Positions 22,891 through 35,959 of a stretch of 64,000 nucleotides of DNA are shown here, one piece after another (within the stretch, counting starts at the first letter, position 1; each line of letters starts with the position of its first letter). This stretch comes from Eutypa lata (taxonomy: Eukaryota > Ascomycota > Sordariomycetes > Xylariales > Diatrypaceae): NCBI GenBank assembly GCA_022661535.1, contig JAKULF010000005.1, positions 5,738,493 to 5,802,492 on the forward strand. The letters run 5' to 3'. Below the pieces are notes generated by a model. That model ran no database searches. It was not told the origin of the DNA and worked only from the letters and a program-made list of their open reading frames with translations. The translations under genes were made by a program, and so were the position numbers.

Positions 22891-24360
22891 TTTTAAAATT
22901 ATATAAAAAAATAAAATTAATTAATATAAAATTAAATAAAATCGTTTATATTATAATATTTATAAACGTAATAAAAAATAAATTTTTTTAATATAAAATT
23001 ATAAGTTTTATATTATAAATAAATAATTATTTTATTTATAAATATATTAAAAACTTTAATATTAAATTTTAAAATTAAATATAAATTATTAATAAATTAT
23101 ATAAAATTATAAAATTTTATATTTAAAAAAAATAATTAAAAAAATTAAAAATTAAATTTATAAAAAGAAATATTTTAATAAACTTTTTATAAACGAAAAA
23201 AAAAGTATTTTAATTATAACGAATATAAATATATATTTTAATATTATAAAAACGAAAAACGAAAAAAACGATAAAAATAAAAATAAAAATAAAAATAAAA
23301 ATAAAAATAAAAATAAAAATAAAAATAAAAATAAAAATAAAAATAAAAATAAAGTTATTAATAATAATAAAGATAATAATAATTACGATTATTTAATTAA
23401 ACGTAACGATTTAATAATTTTAATTGAATTTAAAAATATATATAAAGATTTTATTTTTTTTAATTATTATTTTTATAAAGGAAAACGTATTAAAAAAATT
23501 ATTTAAATAATATAATAAATTAATTTTTAATATTATATATCGATAAGTTAAGTTAAAAAGCGTTATAATTTTTATTTTTATTAAGTAAAAAAGTGTCGAA
23601 AACGAAAAGATTATTTAAAAAGTTATACGAAAAAACGTTTAAAACGTTATAATCATCGCTTATTAAATAATAATTTTTTAAATATATTTTATAAATAATA
23701 CGAAAGATTAATTATTATAAAATAACAATTTAAATGTTAATATTATTAATAATTTTAACGATTTAATAAATAATTATAAAGATTTTTAATAAAGGATTTT
23801 TTAAAATATATTTAAAATTAATACGTTATTTATTTAAAAACTTTTAATTTAAATTATTCGGTAATTAAAAAATTATAAAAATTAATAAAGATTTAATTTA
23901 TTAAATTATAATTTATTATTAAATTAATATTAAATTATTTTTATTTATTATTATTTAAAGAAACGATAAAATAACTTTGTTTTATTTAAGAAAAACAATA
24001 TATATTAATTAAATTAAATTTTTTTATTAATTTTTAATTTATTTAAATAACTTTAATATTAATAAAATAAATTAAACCTTTATTATTTATTTAAAAAATA
24101 AACTTATATATTTAATTTATAAATTAATTATAAAAATAAAATCTTTTAATAATAAAATCGTTATTATTTAATAGTTTATAAAATATTTAAGAAATGTTTT
24201 ATAATAAAACCTTTTTATATTTTACGAAATCTTTTTTAATATTCGTTTTTATTTTTAATTTTTTAATAAATTTTAAATTTTTTTAAAATTTAAAATAATA
24301 AAACCGTCGATATTTAAATTAAGTTTAAAATAATTTAAATTTTAAATAATATTTATATTA
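22891..24360. other. AT-rich stretch with one hexamer array
   Basis: Apart from the AAATAA array at 23.27 kb and trinucleotide runs beside it, only decayed sequence is visible. Confidence 0.4.
23271..23353 (+). repeat. Hexamer microsatellite (AAATAA)n
   Basis: An unbroken run of about 83 bases, close to 14 units, with no G or C. ATA/TAA triplets follow to about 23,380. Such purity in old mutated DNA suggests recent slippage expansion. Confidence 0.9.
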
Positions 24361-24369
24361 TAACTTTTA

Positions 24370-25650
24370 TTTACTTTAAATATATCGGCCGAAAAAAACG
24401 CAAGTTTATTTTTATACATTAATATTTAAATGATATTTTTAATTCGTATTAATAATAAAAACTTTCGATTAAAAATCTTTTTAAAAAGCTTTTTTTCGTT
24501 AAATTAATATTATATTATTTATTTATAAAATGTTTAAATAACGAAAACTTTATCGATTATTATAAACATTTTAATTATTTTATTTTAATTAAAAATAATA
24601 TTTATTAATATTTTAAAAAACTTTAAATATATTATTAAATATATATATTTTTTTAAAAATATATAAATATAAAATAAATAAATAATTTAATTATAACGAT
24701 TATCGAAATCTCGTTACGTTTTTAAAAAAAACTTAATTATATAAACGATCGAATTTCTTTTAAATAATTTAACAAATTAAAATTAAAAAATATTAACGAA
24801 TAAAATTTTAATAAAGAAATAAAAAGTTATAAACGAAAAAATAAATCTTTTTTTAATTTTTTATAACTTATTAATACGAATTTCCCGAAGCTTTATTTTA
24901 ATCGTTTTATATATTATATAATATTAAACGTATTTTTAAATATAAATAATTATTTATCGTTTTTAATAATAAATATATATTTATTTTTTAAATAATAATA
25001 ACGTTTATTTAAACGTAAAATAAATTATTATTATTTTTATTAATATATTAATTTTTTAAAAAATATAAAGATATTTTGAATTTAATAATTTAATTAAATT
25101 TCTTTTTTATATTAATAAAAAGGTTTTTAATTAAAATGTTTTTTTAAAAATCCTTTAATAAATAAATAATTTATAAACTCTTTATACATTATTATAAACG
25201 TTATAATTATTTCGATTTCTTAAAAATAAAGATTTATTTAATATAAAACATTTATTTTTAAATATATTAATAAATGGATATTTAAACGTTTTTTAAAAAA
25301 TGTATACATAATATAAAATAAATAAACTTTTTTATTATAACGATTTTTAAAAAGATTTTTTTTAAAAATGTTTAATTATATAAACGATTAAAAATGTTTT
25401 TATATAATTTATTAAATTAAAATTAAAATATTAAAATATCTTAATAACCGAAATTTTTAAAAAAAATCGTTAATAAAAATTAATTCTTTTTAATATTATT
25501 TATAATTTATTATTATAAAACTTTTTAAATTTTTTATTTTAATAATATTATATATTTTATAAGTTAAAAATAATGAAATATAAGTTATTATTTACTATAT
25601 TTAATAATAAATATATATTTCTTTTTTTTAATTAATAATTAAATTAAAAA
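24370..25650 (+). repeat. Duplicated module of about 640 bp, possibly a decayed gene
   Basis: Two successive segments resemble each other: about 24,550-24,860 and 25,180-25,470. Shared words include ATTATTATAAACATTTTAATTA versus ATTATTATAAACGTTATAATTA and TTAATTATATAAACGAT in both. It could be a tandem duplication or a repeated protein domain in an RIP-destroyed gene. Frames are broken by many TAA codons and I assign no function. Confidence 0.45.
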
Positions 25651-26044
25651 TTAAAAATTTAATTATTTTTTTTCGAATTTTTTTTTTAAAATCTTTCGAT
25701 AATTATAATTTTTTAATATATTATTTTAAAAACTTAAATTTAAAACCTCTTTATTAAAAATTAATATTAACGATATAATTACGATTATCTTTTAATAAGA
25801 TTTTTAATTTAATTAATAATATTTTATTAATTATTAAAGTTAAATTATTTATAAATAAATATAATTTTTTAAATATATTATTATATTTATATAATTACGG
25901 TTTAATTATATAAAAAGCCTTTAAAAACTTTTTTTTTTTATTTAAAAAATTTAAGTTTTATAATAAATATACTGATTATAAATTAATAATAATTTTAATT
26001 AAATTATAATTAAAAAAATTTAATTTAATTAATTAAAATTTTTC

Positions 26045-26095
26045 TTAACCGTTACGTTCGAAAAAAACAATACGGCCTTTCGCTTATAAGTAAAT
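26045..26095 (+). repeat. Family E terminal motif, isolated, well preserved
   Basis: AACCGTTACGTTCGAAAAAA, then CAATACGGCCTTTCGCTTAT and AAGTAAATTACAAG. Its reverse complement is the right end of the family E copies at 19.4 and 22.85 kb. It keeps more G/C than the others and shows the motif's fullest form. The following 0.2 kb loosely resembles the outer part of the left inverted-repeat copy. Confidence 0.65.
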
Positions 26096-26344
26096 TACAA
26101 GAATCGTTTTTTTTTCTTTAAGCGGAAATTTTTTTTTACGAAGCTTTAAGTTAATTTAACTTATTTAACTTTTATAAAATAATTTTACTTATTAAACTTC
26201 GAACTTTAAGCTTTTAAATATATATATATTAATATAATTTACGAGCAAAAATTAAGTTATTAAAACTTAATCAAAAATCATTTTATTGTTAAATTTAAAC
26301 CACTTAATTACGTCATTTATTTAAGTTATTTAATACCTTTATAT

Positions 26345-26635
26345 TTACATTTTAAAATTTTCATTTTATTATTTATAATATTATATTTAATTTTATATTA
26401 TTCATTTTATTTTTTATAATAATATATTTAATATTATAATTTTATCTTATACTTTATAATGTAATATTTAACATTATAATTTTATCTTATATTTTATATT
26501 AATATATTTAATATTATAGTTTTATTTTATATTTTATAATATTATATTTAACATTATAATTATATTTTATACTTTATATTAATATATTTAACATTATAAC
26601 TTTATATTTTTTATTATATATTTTATATTTTATTA
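26345..26635 (+). repeat. 40-bp tandem repeat
   Basis: Copies begin with ATTATAAT/ATTATAGT at 26,433, 26,473, 26,513, 26,553 and 26,593, exactly 40 bp apart. Weaker copies lie on both sides. The unit includes a TTTATCTTATACTTTATA-like core. The plus strand has C but little G. Confidence 0.85.
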
Positions 26636-26639
26636 TGTA

Positions 26640-28500
26640 TTATGTCTTATAACTTAAACATATACATTATTACGTAATACTATTAACGTTATTTAAATCC
26701 CGAGCATGTTAACTATTCTTTTAAAACATTATTTCGTTAAATAAATAATTATAATTTCTTATAAACAAATTAATATTACTTTTTAAACTTATTTATTATA
26801 ACTTAATATTTTATTTATATATTTTTTATTTTATTTAAAACCGAGTAAAATATAATTAAAGCTTAACTGTTAAATCTCGATTAAGTTATTTTAATTAATA
26901 ATAAAATATTTTATATTTTTTATTAATTAATTTACGCAATTTAATAACCTTTAAAAATAAACGAAATATAAACTTTTTTTTAAAGTTCGAGCCGATTTAT
27001 TATGTTTATAATTAATAGGTAATATTTAAACGTATAGCTTAAAGTTAAAGTCGAGGTAAAAGCTAAAGTTAAAGCCGAAAGAAAAGCTAAAATTAACATT
27101 AAAAAATGATTAAAAAATTATAAATTTAAGTTAATAATGTTTATTTTTAATTAAAGTATTTACGTATTAAAATTACTTACTTTAAAATTAAAATCTACAT
27201 TATTAAAAGATAAAGCCTTAAGTTAATAAATAAATAAAAACAAGTAATTATCGTAAATTTAAAAATAATTAAAATAAAAGATGTTTTTATATCGAATTAA
27301 GTTTTATATTTAAAGGGATTAATATTAAATAAAAAAATTAAAAGATATAACTTTATTTAAATTATTATTAATAAAGTTATAATATTATTACCGCTTAATA
27401 ACTTTTTATTAAGCGTTATTAATATCTCGCTTAAAATTAATTAATTACATTTTTTTTATTAAATTATTAAAACTTAAATATAAAATATCCGCGAATAATT
27501 TTTTTTTATATTAAGCATATTAACTTTATAAGTTATTTAATTTAAGCGTTATTATGTATTAAGTAAATTAAGTTATAAAAATAAAAATATTATATAATAC
27601 GATATTTATAAATTATAATTTTAATTATTAACTTATTATAATAAATATATTATTCGTATAATTCGAATTAAAGCATTTAATAAACTTAAATCTTTAAATT
27701 ATAATATATTTTAAATATATTATAACATGCTTTATCGTTATCGAAAAAATTAAATATTAATAATAGTTTCCGAGCTTATTAATGTAATAAATTAACTTAA
27801 TGATTATTGTTATTTATTATACGTTATTAAATCATTTAAATAAAATTAAACTTATAAATATTAAAATATTTTTTATTTACTTTTTGCATTTTTACGCCGA
27901 TGTTTATTTCGTATATATATAAAACCGTTTTTAAAAAAAAATATTATTAAATTATTTATATAATATTATTAAGTTAACCTTTAATTAAATATTCTTTATT
28001 AACTTTAATAATAAACGTATTTTATATTAAAAAAACTATTTTTTTATATATTTTTACATTAAATTTAAAAGGTATAATTAAATAAAGTTAATAAAATTAC
28101 TTATTATAATTATATAAATAAAAAATAAAAAATAAAAAATTATAAATAAAAGATTATAAAATTAATATATAATTAATAATAAATATTATATAAGTAATTA
28201 TTCGTTATATATTAAACATTAAATATTTTATAAAAAAAACTTATAAAATAATTATATATACTTTTAATTATTATAAAAAAATTAAAATTATAATAATTTT
28301 TTTATAATTATAACTTTATTTAAATAAATATAAAGATATATATATAAATAAATAAGTTAATAAATAACTTATAAAAGTTATATTTTTAATTTTAAATAAT
28401 AATATATTAAAATTATATATATTTAATATTATTAATTAATAAAATAAATAATATACAAATTTAATAATTTAATTTAATTATAATAAATAATTACAATTTA
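26640..28500. other. AT-rich stretch where CpA is partly kept
   Basis: No gene is readable. CpA and TpG are more frequent than at 7-13 kb, so mutation is less complete or of another kind. No repeat was recognised. Confidence 0.35.
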
Positions 28501-28515
28501 TAATTTATTACTTTT

Positions 28516-28590
28516 ACCTTATTACCTTTACCTTATTATTTACACCTTATTACTTATACCTTATCATTTAACTTTATCATTTTAATTTTA
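28516..28590 (+). repeat. 14-bp tandem repeat in a G-free stretch
   Basis: ACCTTATTA units begin at 28,516, 28,530, 28,544 and 28,558, with a fifth degenerate copy at about 28,571. In 28,501-28,620 I counted 18 C and no G on the plus strand. Confidence 0.8.
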
Positions 28591-29820
28591 TTATTTATTA
28601 ACTTTTAAATATAACTTATACATTACTTTTTCATTATTATATTTTTTAAATTACATCTTGTATTTAAAGTATTTTACATTTTAATTTAATATATTACAAA
28701 TATTATACATTATAAATACTTATAAATTATAACGTAAAATTAATTTTATTAAAAATAATAATATTAATAATTAATTTAATAAACTTTTTATATCTTTATA
28801 TTTAATAATAAAATATATACTTTAAAGTTAATACTTAAACTTAACATTAAAATTACATTTAAAAAGTTTTAATTTACCATTAAACATTAATTTATATATA
28901 ATTCGTAATCTCGTTTAATATTTATTAAATTAAATTATAAAGATTAAACGAAAAATAATTTTATAAACGTAAGAAAATTTATAAAATTTATTAAAAAATA
29001 TAATATTTTAAATATAATATTTAAACATTTAAAAAAATAAAATACTTTTTTAAATATATTAATTAAACATTATTAATATAATATAAATACTTTTTTATTT
29101 AAATATCGCTTTTTTTAAAGCCTCGCGAAAAAGCATTACGTTTAATAAAAAATTACAAATAAAAAAATTTAAACGATAAAGTTAATTAAAAAATTATAAA
29201 TAATATATATATACATAAATATAATAACGTATTAACGAAATATAAAATATACGTTAATATCAAAACTAATGCTTTAATAAATAAAATAATAAAACAAATT
29301 ATAATATAAAATAAAGTTATAATTACTTTATATATTTAAGCTTATAATTAATCGAATCTCGTTTTATACGAATAATACAAAATTAACTTATTTAATATAT
29401 TTCCTTTTTAAAAATGTTAATTAATAATTAACCCAAAATTTAACAAGCATAAATACGAATATTATTAAATATTAAAAAAACCATACACTTTAAATAACAA
29501 AATATTCGATAATTTTCGAATATAAATTAATAAATACTTTATTATTAACTTTAAAAATATTAAAGTATATATTTATATTATATTAAAAAAAATTTAACTT
29601 ATTAAATTTAAATTTAAATTTTTTAAACAATAATAATTATATATTAAAAATAAATAAATGTAATAAAAAAACTTAAAGTTAAAAATAAATTAATAATATA
29701 ATTATTAAACGAAATAATAAAAAAAATAAAAAATAAAGATTTATTAAAATAATAATATTATAATAAATTTCCGTTTAATATATATAAAATTATATAATTA
29801 ATATATTTTATTACATTAAA

Positions 29821-30012
29821 ACATTTAAAAAATTATAATGATAATTAATAATATTTAAATTATAAAAATATTTATTAAAAATATTTAAAAAATTATAATA
29901 ATAATTAATAACATTTAAATTATAAAAGTAATTAATAAAAATATTTAAATAATAATAATAATAACGAACAAAATTTAAATTATAAAACTAATTATTAAAA
30001 ATATTTATAATA
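29821..30012 (+). repeat. 60-bp tandem repeat, about three copies
   Basis: ATTTAAAAAATTATAATRATAATTAATA and AATTTAAATTATAAAA recur with an exact 60-bp period starting at 29,821, 29,881 and 29,941, and a partial copy at 30,001. Divergence rises in the third copy. Confidence 0.85.
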
Positions 30013-33000
30013 TAAAAATATTTTATTTTTATTAAAACTAATAATAATCATTAATAAAATTATCGTTTGAAGCATATTTATAATTAAGTATATTTAAATT
30101 AACATTATATGATATTTTTTATAATGCATTAATAAATTAAGATTTATAATCGTTAATTTATAAATATATAATTAAAATAAATTTATCGTAATAAACTCGA
30201 TTTCGATTAAATAAAGCATTAAATATAAAACTTTATAACGATATTACTTTTAAACTTATAATATATATTAAATTTAATATAAATTTTCGTTATAAAATAC
30301 TATAAATGATTTCGATTTAAAATAATACCTTATAATTTATATATTATAATAATATAAATAATAAATAAAAATAAATATTTTTAAAAATAAATAACATTTT
30401 TAATAATAAAATTTTAACGAATTTAAAAAAAAATTAACTTATTTTAAATATTACGAAACTTTTTTTTATTAAATTTAATAAATAAAAAACCATCGTATTT
30501 ATTAAAAATAATTATAATAACCTTTAAAATATATTTTAAAACTTATAAACCTCGCGCTTAAAAAATATCGCAAATAACATTTTATACTTTATTAACTAAA
30601 TTAACATTTCCTTATAAATTATACGTTAATATAACCTTATAATTAATATAAACAATTTTTTTTAAATGAATTATTTATAATTTAAGAATTAACTTTATTA
30701 ATATTAATCTTTTCGTTTTTAATATAAACTTAAATAATCGAATTTATTAAGCTTAATATATATTTATAATTATATTCGTTAATATAAGCTTTCGTAAAAT
30801 AAATACGTATTACGTTAATAAAGTTAATAATTTTAATATTATTAAGTTTTATCGTACATTTAAATAAAAGTAATTTTTAAAACGTAATGAATATTTTAAA
30901 CCGTTATAATTTTATTAATGCTTAATGGAAAAAACCTTGCTTAATATTTTGTTATTATTAAATTATTTTTAAAAATACGAAATAAATAAACATGCGATAT
31001 ATATTACGTTTAATTATTTCGTATCTTTTTAAATTACCGGTAAAAATATATAATTATTTATTTATTATAAAAGATAATTAAAAAAGTCGTTAATTAATAA
31101 TATTTTTTTAAAAAGTTCGTTTTTGCGTTTAAAAAATATTTTTTAAAAACGTTTATTAATTTAACTTAAAGCTTATAAATTAAATATACTTTTTTTTATT
31201 AATAATTAAATATTATATACTACGAAAACAACGTTATAAATTACTAAGCAAAGTTAACTTTTTAAATAATAATTTATATTCGTTATTAATAAATAAGCGA
31301 AATAATAAATATAATGTTTATTTTTTAATTTAATTATTAATTATATCGATAAAAGTAATTTTTATAATAAATAAGTTTTCGATATTTATTAACTTTTATA
31401 AATAAAAAGATATAATTTTAATAAAATATAACTTATTGATTTCGTTATTATCGTTAATTTATAAAAAAAGTTATAAAATTAAAATATTTAATTTAAAACG
31501 TAAAAAACAATTAATAATAATATTATAAATAATACGTTATTTAAAATTTAAAATATATATAACGTAAAATAATAAAGATTTTATATTATAATTTTTAAAG
31601 GATTTTTTCGACGTTTTATTTAATAATTATTATTTATAAATTTCGTATAAATATAACGATTAACATAAAGCGCTTAATTATAATTAATATTAACGTTACG
31701 ACGTTTAAGTAAGTTTATATTTTTTAACTTTAATTTTAAATTCGATATTATATAAGTTATTTCTTATTAATTTTCAAAAGTAACGTCTTTTATATTAATA
31801 AAGTTAAACTTAAATTTATTTTCATTAAATTAAATTATTTTAATATTAATCGTATCGTAATAATTATTATTATAATTATAATTCTTTTAATATTATTTAT
31901 AATTAATATTTCGATAATATTTTAATAAAAGTAATTTAATTATAATTTAACGTAATAAAAATCGAAAAGTTATTAATAAATACATAACGACTTATAACGA
32001 GAGTAATAATTTAAAACTTTAAGTTTCGTTAAAAAGTTATACGTATATTATTTATTAAAGTTTCAAATTAAGAAATTTTATCATTTAAAAAATTTAAAAT
32101 ACGATATATTATTTATTTTTTACGGCTGAGTTTTATACTTTTTTTATGAAGTTAAATTTTCGTTAATTTTATTATTTGATATTATAAGTTTTAATAAATA
32201 AGTATAAACGTTAATTAAACGATAATTTACGTTACGAATAACTTGATTATTTTTTTATAAAAAAAGTTTTAATAAATAATAATATATCTTTTATATAAAA
32301 TAATTTCTTTTATTAATAAGTTTATTTATAATTTTAAATACGAACGATAATATAAAATTTCGATTAAAAACGTAAAATAAAATAACTTTAATAATATTAA
32401 CGTACGTAATATTTAATTATATAAGTAATAATTGTTTTTTCGTTAATATATAACAAAATGTTAAATTTAATAAGTTAATATAAAAATATTAAAAAATTAA
32501 ATTAATTTATATATATATTATTTTATTTCGTATTAAATAATTATTATAATTTATCTTCGTACTTTATAATTCGAAAAGCTTTTTGGTTTTCGTAAAGGAA
32601 ATAAAAACAATAATTAAATTTTAATTTAAGGTTTTTTTCGAACTTTTTCGATAACTTTTTTAAAAACGCAAAGATAATAAATCGTAAAGTATTTATAACG
32701 TTAATATCGATTTATAATATTATTTAATTATTATTACGTAAATTTTAAATAAATAAAGAAATTAATAAAAAGCTTTTTATATTATTATTTTATTTATTTT
32801 TACGAGCTTCGAGTTAATAATTACGATATAATAACTTTAAACCTTTATATATTATTAACGACCTTTTTTAATATTTATATCGAACGAAAAGAAATCTTAA
32901 AATTAATATAACTTATACATATAATTATTGTCGCGATTTTATTATTTAAAACGATATTAAAAGTTATTAAAATTAAACTTTCGCTTTAATATAATATTAC

Positions 33001-35099
33001 GGAAATGCTTTGCCTTAAAGTAAAAATATTAAATAATAATATAAAGATTTTTTCGTAATAAACGTTAAAATAAAAATATTTAATAAGTTTTATTTAATTA
33101 TTATTACCGATTAAAATCCGTCATATATCGATAAAAGCTTTATTAATAAAAGTTTATAAAGTTTAACGTAATAAATATAAACGAAAAATTAAAATAATAA
33201 TTAAAGGCCTTTAATTTCCGTTTATATTTATATTAAAAAAACGAATAAGTTTAATAATACTTATAAATTAAATAATACGATTAAAAATAAATTAAACTTT
33301 AAAAATATTAAAATACTTTAATATCTTTTATAATTTTTCTTTACATATAAAAAAACGTTATATATTATTCGTATAATATTTATTATAACTTTAAATTTAT
33401 TTATATATAAACGTATTTAATATAATATAACGAAAATTATAATGTTTAATAAAATAATTATTTTTTTATTTTTTAATATACGTAAAGTAATTTTAATAAA
33501 AGATAAAACGTTATTAAAGTTTAATAAAATTAACTTTATTACGAAAATAAAAAGTAAAATATATTAAAAATATTAAAAATATAAATTAATTTAATTTATT
33601 AAATAACGTATATTATATTAACAATATATATAATTAATAAATAATATTAAGTTTTATATAAATAATATTAAATTTTACGAATTATAACAAAATATAATTT
33701 TTTTTAAAAACGAATTATTAATAATATTTCGTTATAATTAACGAAGCTTTAATGGTTTAATAAATACGTTAAAAAAATTATAACTTCGTTATAAATATTA
33801 ATATGTTTCGAAAAGTTTTCGTTAATAAAACTTATATTTAAATTAATAATAATATTTATATCTTTTAATTTTTATATATAAAAGTAATTATAAATATCGT
33901 TATTTTTTAATAATTAAATTAAATTATTACGATTTAAAATATATTTTACGTAATTTAAATAATAATATTAAAGAAATAATAATTAATTATATATAATTTA
34001 ACGGCATATATAAAACTTATTACGAAATTCTTAAATTATTTATTAAACGTTTTTAAAACTTTATAAAAAAAATTAAAATTTTAAAATAATAAAAGTAATT
34101 TATTATATATTTTTCTAATATTATATAAAAATATTAATCGTAATATAAATTTTAATAATAAATATTTTTTTGAAAAGTTTAAACTTAAATAAATATATAA
34201 AAATAAAGTCGAAATTAAAATAATTAATAACGGAAAAATATTTAAATTAATTTATTATTTTTTTATTATTTTTAATATAATACGTAATATAAATATCGTT
34301 TAATTTTAATTTAACTTTAAATTATTTATATTTATATTACCAATAATAAATTAATTTTTTAACTTTTAATGTTTCGTTAAAGTTTTTTTTAATATTAATA
34401 TTTTCGAGAAATAAAATAATTTTTTAATTATTTTTAATATATTTTAAAAATAATTCGTTAAAATTACGAAATTATTAAATTAGTTATTATTTAATTTATA
34501 AAAGTCGAATAATTATTATTAATCGTTTAACGAAGAAAAAATTATATAATTTTTACGAAAAAAAAAAAGCGATTACGAATAACGTTATTAAAGGCATTAA
34601 AAAATAAAATAAAATATATAAACGACGATAACGTAAGTCGATTATAAGCACGAAGTTAATTATAAAATAATAACGACAGCTTATTACGACCACGGAAACG
34701 ATTACGAAGTAATATAATTAATAATTTAAGTTATTTTCGTTTTCGTTTACGCTTTTAAAGCCGGCCGTAAAAATGCTTATAAAACGAAACTAAAATAAAC
34801 ATAAGAAAATCCGGCGAATAATTTATTACATTAACCGAAAAAGGTAAAAAGTTTTATATATCGAATTATAAAATAATATTAAAAAATATAAATTATAAAA
34901 AAAATAAAATATTATTATAAAAGTTTAATTAAATACGTAAGTTATTAAAGTTAAATATTTATAATAAATCTTTATTATAACGTTTTTTAAAGCGATATTG
35001 CCGTTAAATTGCATATTATTAATTGCATATAATTATTATTAAAAATAATTTATTATTATTATAATTATTAAAATAATATATATTATTAAGGATAATATA
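30013..35099. other. AT-rich stretch with some less mutated parts, no readable gene
   Basis: Parts near 30.5-30.7 kb have C but little G outside CpG. The part 34.50-34.86 kb has clearly more G/C (for example GACCACGGAAACGATTACGA at 34,688-34,707). No transposase motif could be assigned in any frame. Confidence 0.4.
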
Positions 35100-35152
35100 A
35101 ATTAAATAAAAATAACGAGTAAATTAAATTAAATAAAAATAACGAGTAAATT
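35097..35152 (+). repeat. Short tandem duplication
   Basis: AATTAAATAAAAATAACGAG followed by TAAATT occurs twice in direct succession. Confidence 0.8.
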
Positions 35153-35279
35153 AAATAAATATTTAATTAAACCGTAAAAGTATAAATAAAAGATTAAGTT
35201 ATAAATAAATATAATAAATATAAAAATGAAAAGTAATAAAAAAAACTTAAAAAATAAAAATAAATATAATATTATAAAG

Positions 35280-35562
35280 TTATAAATTTATAAATTTATT
35301 TTAATTAATTAAATATATAAATCGAAAAAAAAAGATATATTTAATTAATTATAATTATAAATTATATATAATTACTTCGAAATAAATATATTTAATTAAA
35401 GTTAAATATAAAAGCTTAAATAAATTTATAATTAAAAACTTCTTAATTCGAAAGGTTTTTTTAAATAAATATATATTTCCGATATATTTAACGAGTATTT
35501 AATAACGTAATTAATCACGTAATTAAATGGTTTAAACTTAATATAAAATAACCTTCGATTAA
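35280..35562 (+). repeat. Family E partial copy, inverted relative to copies 1 and 2
   Basis: It contains TTTAATTAATTATAATTATA at about 35,338 and ends with TTTAAACTTAATATAAAATAA then CCTTCGATTAAA at about 35,530-35,560, the reverse complement of the left end of copies 1 and 2. The octamer array and terminal-motif half is not adjacent. Confidence 0.6.
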
Positions 35563-35959
35563 AAAAATAATTTTCGATTAAAATAAAAGATAAATTTATT
35601 AATATAAAAAAAAATATTAATTTAAATTTAAATTTTAATATAAGTTAAGTTACGTTTATATAATAATATAAATAATAATTAAAATAATAATTAAAGAAAA
35701 AAATAATATTAACTTTATTTATTATCTTTTATATTAATATATTTTAATCGAAAAAATATATATTAAATAAAAAATATAAGCAATATATATATATATTTAT
35801 TATTTAATTTACTTTAAAGTAAATTATTTATTAATTTATTTTAATCGTTAAGTTATATATTAATTAAGAAATTATATTAATAATTATAATATATTATTAA
35901 AATATAATAAAATGTATTATTTAATATTTATATTAATAATATATAATTAATTATTATTA

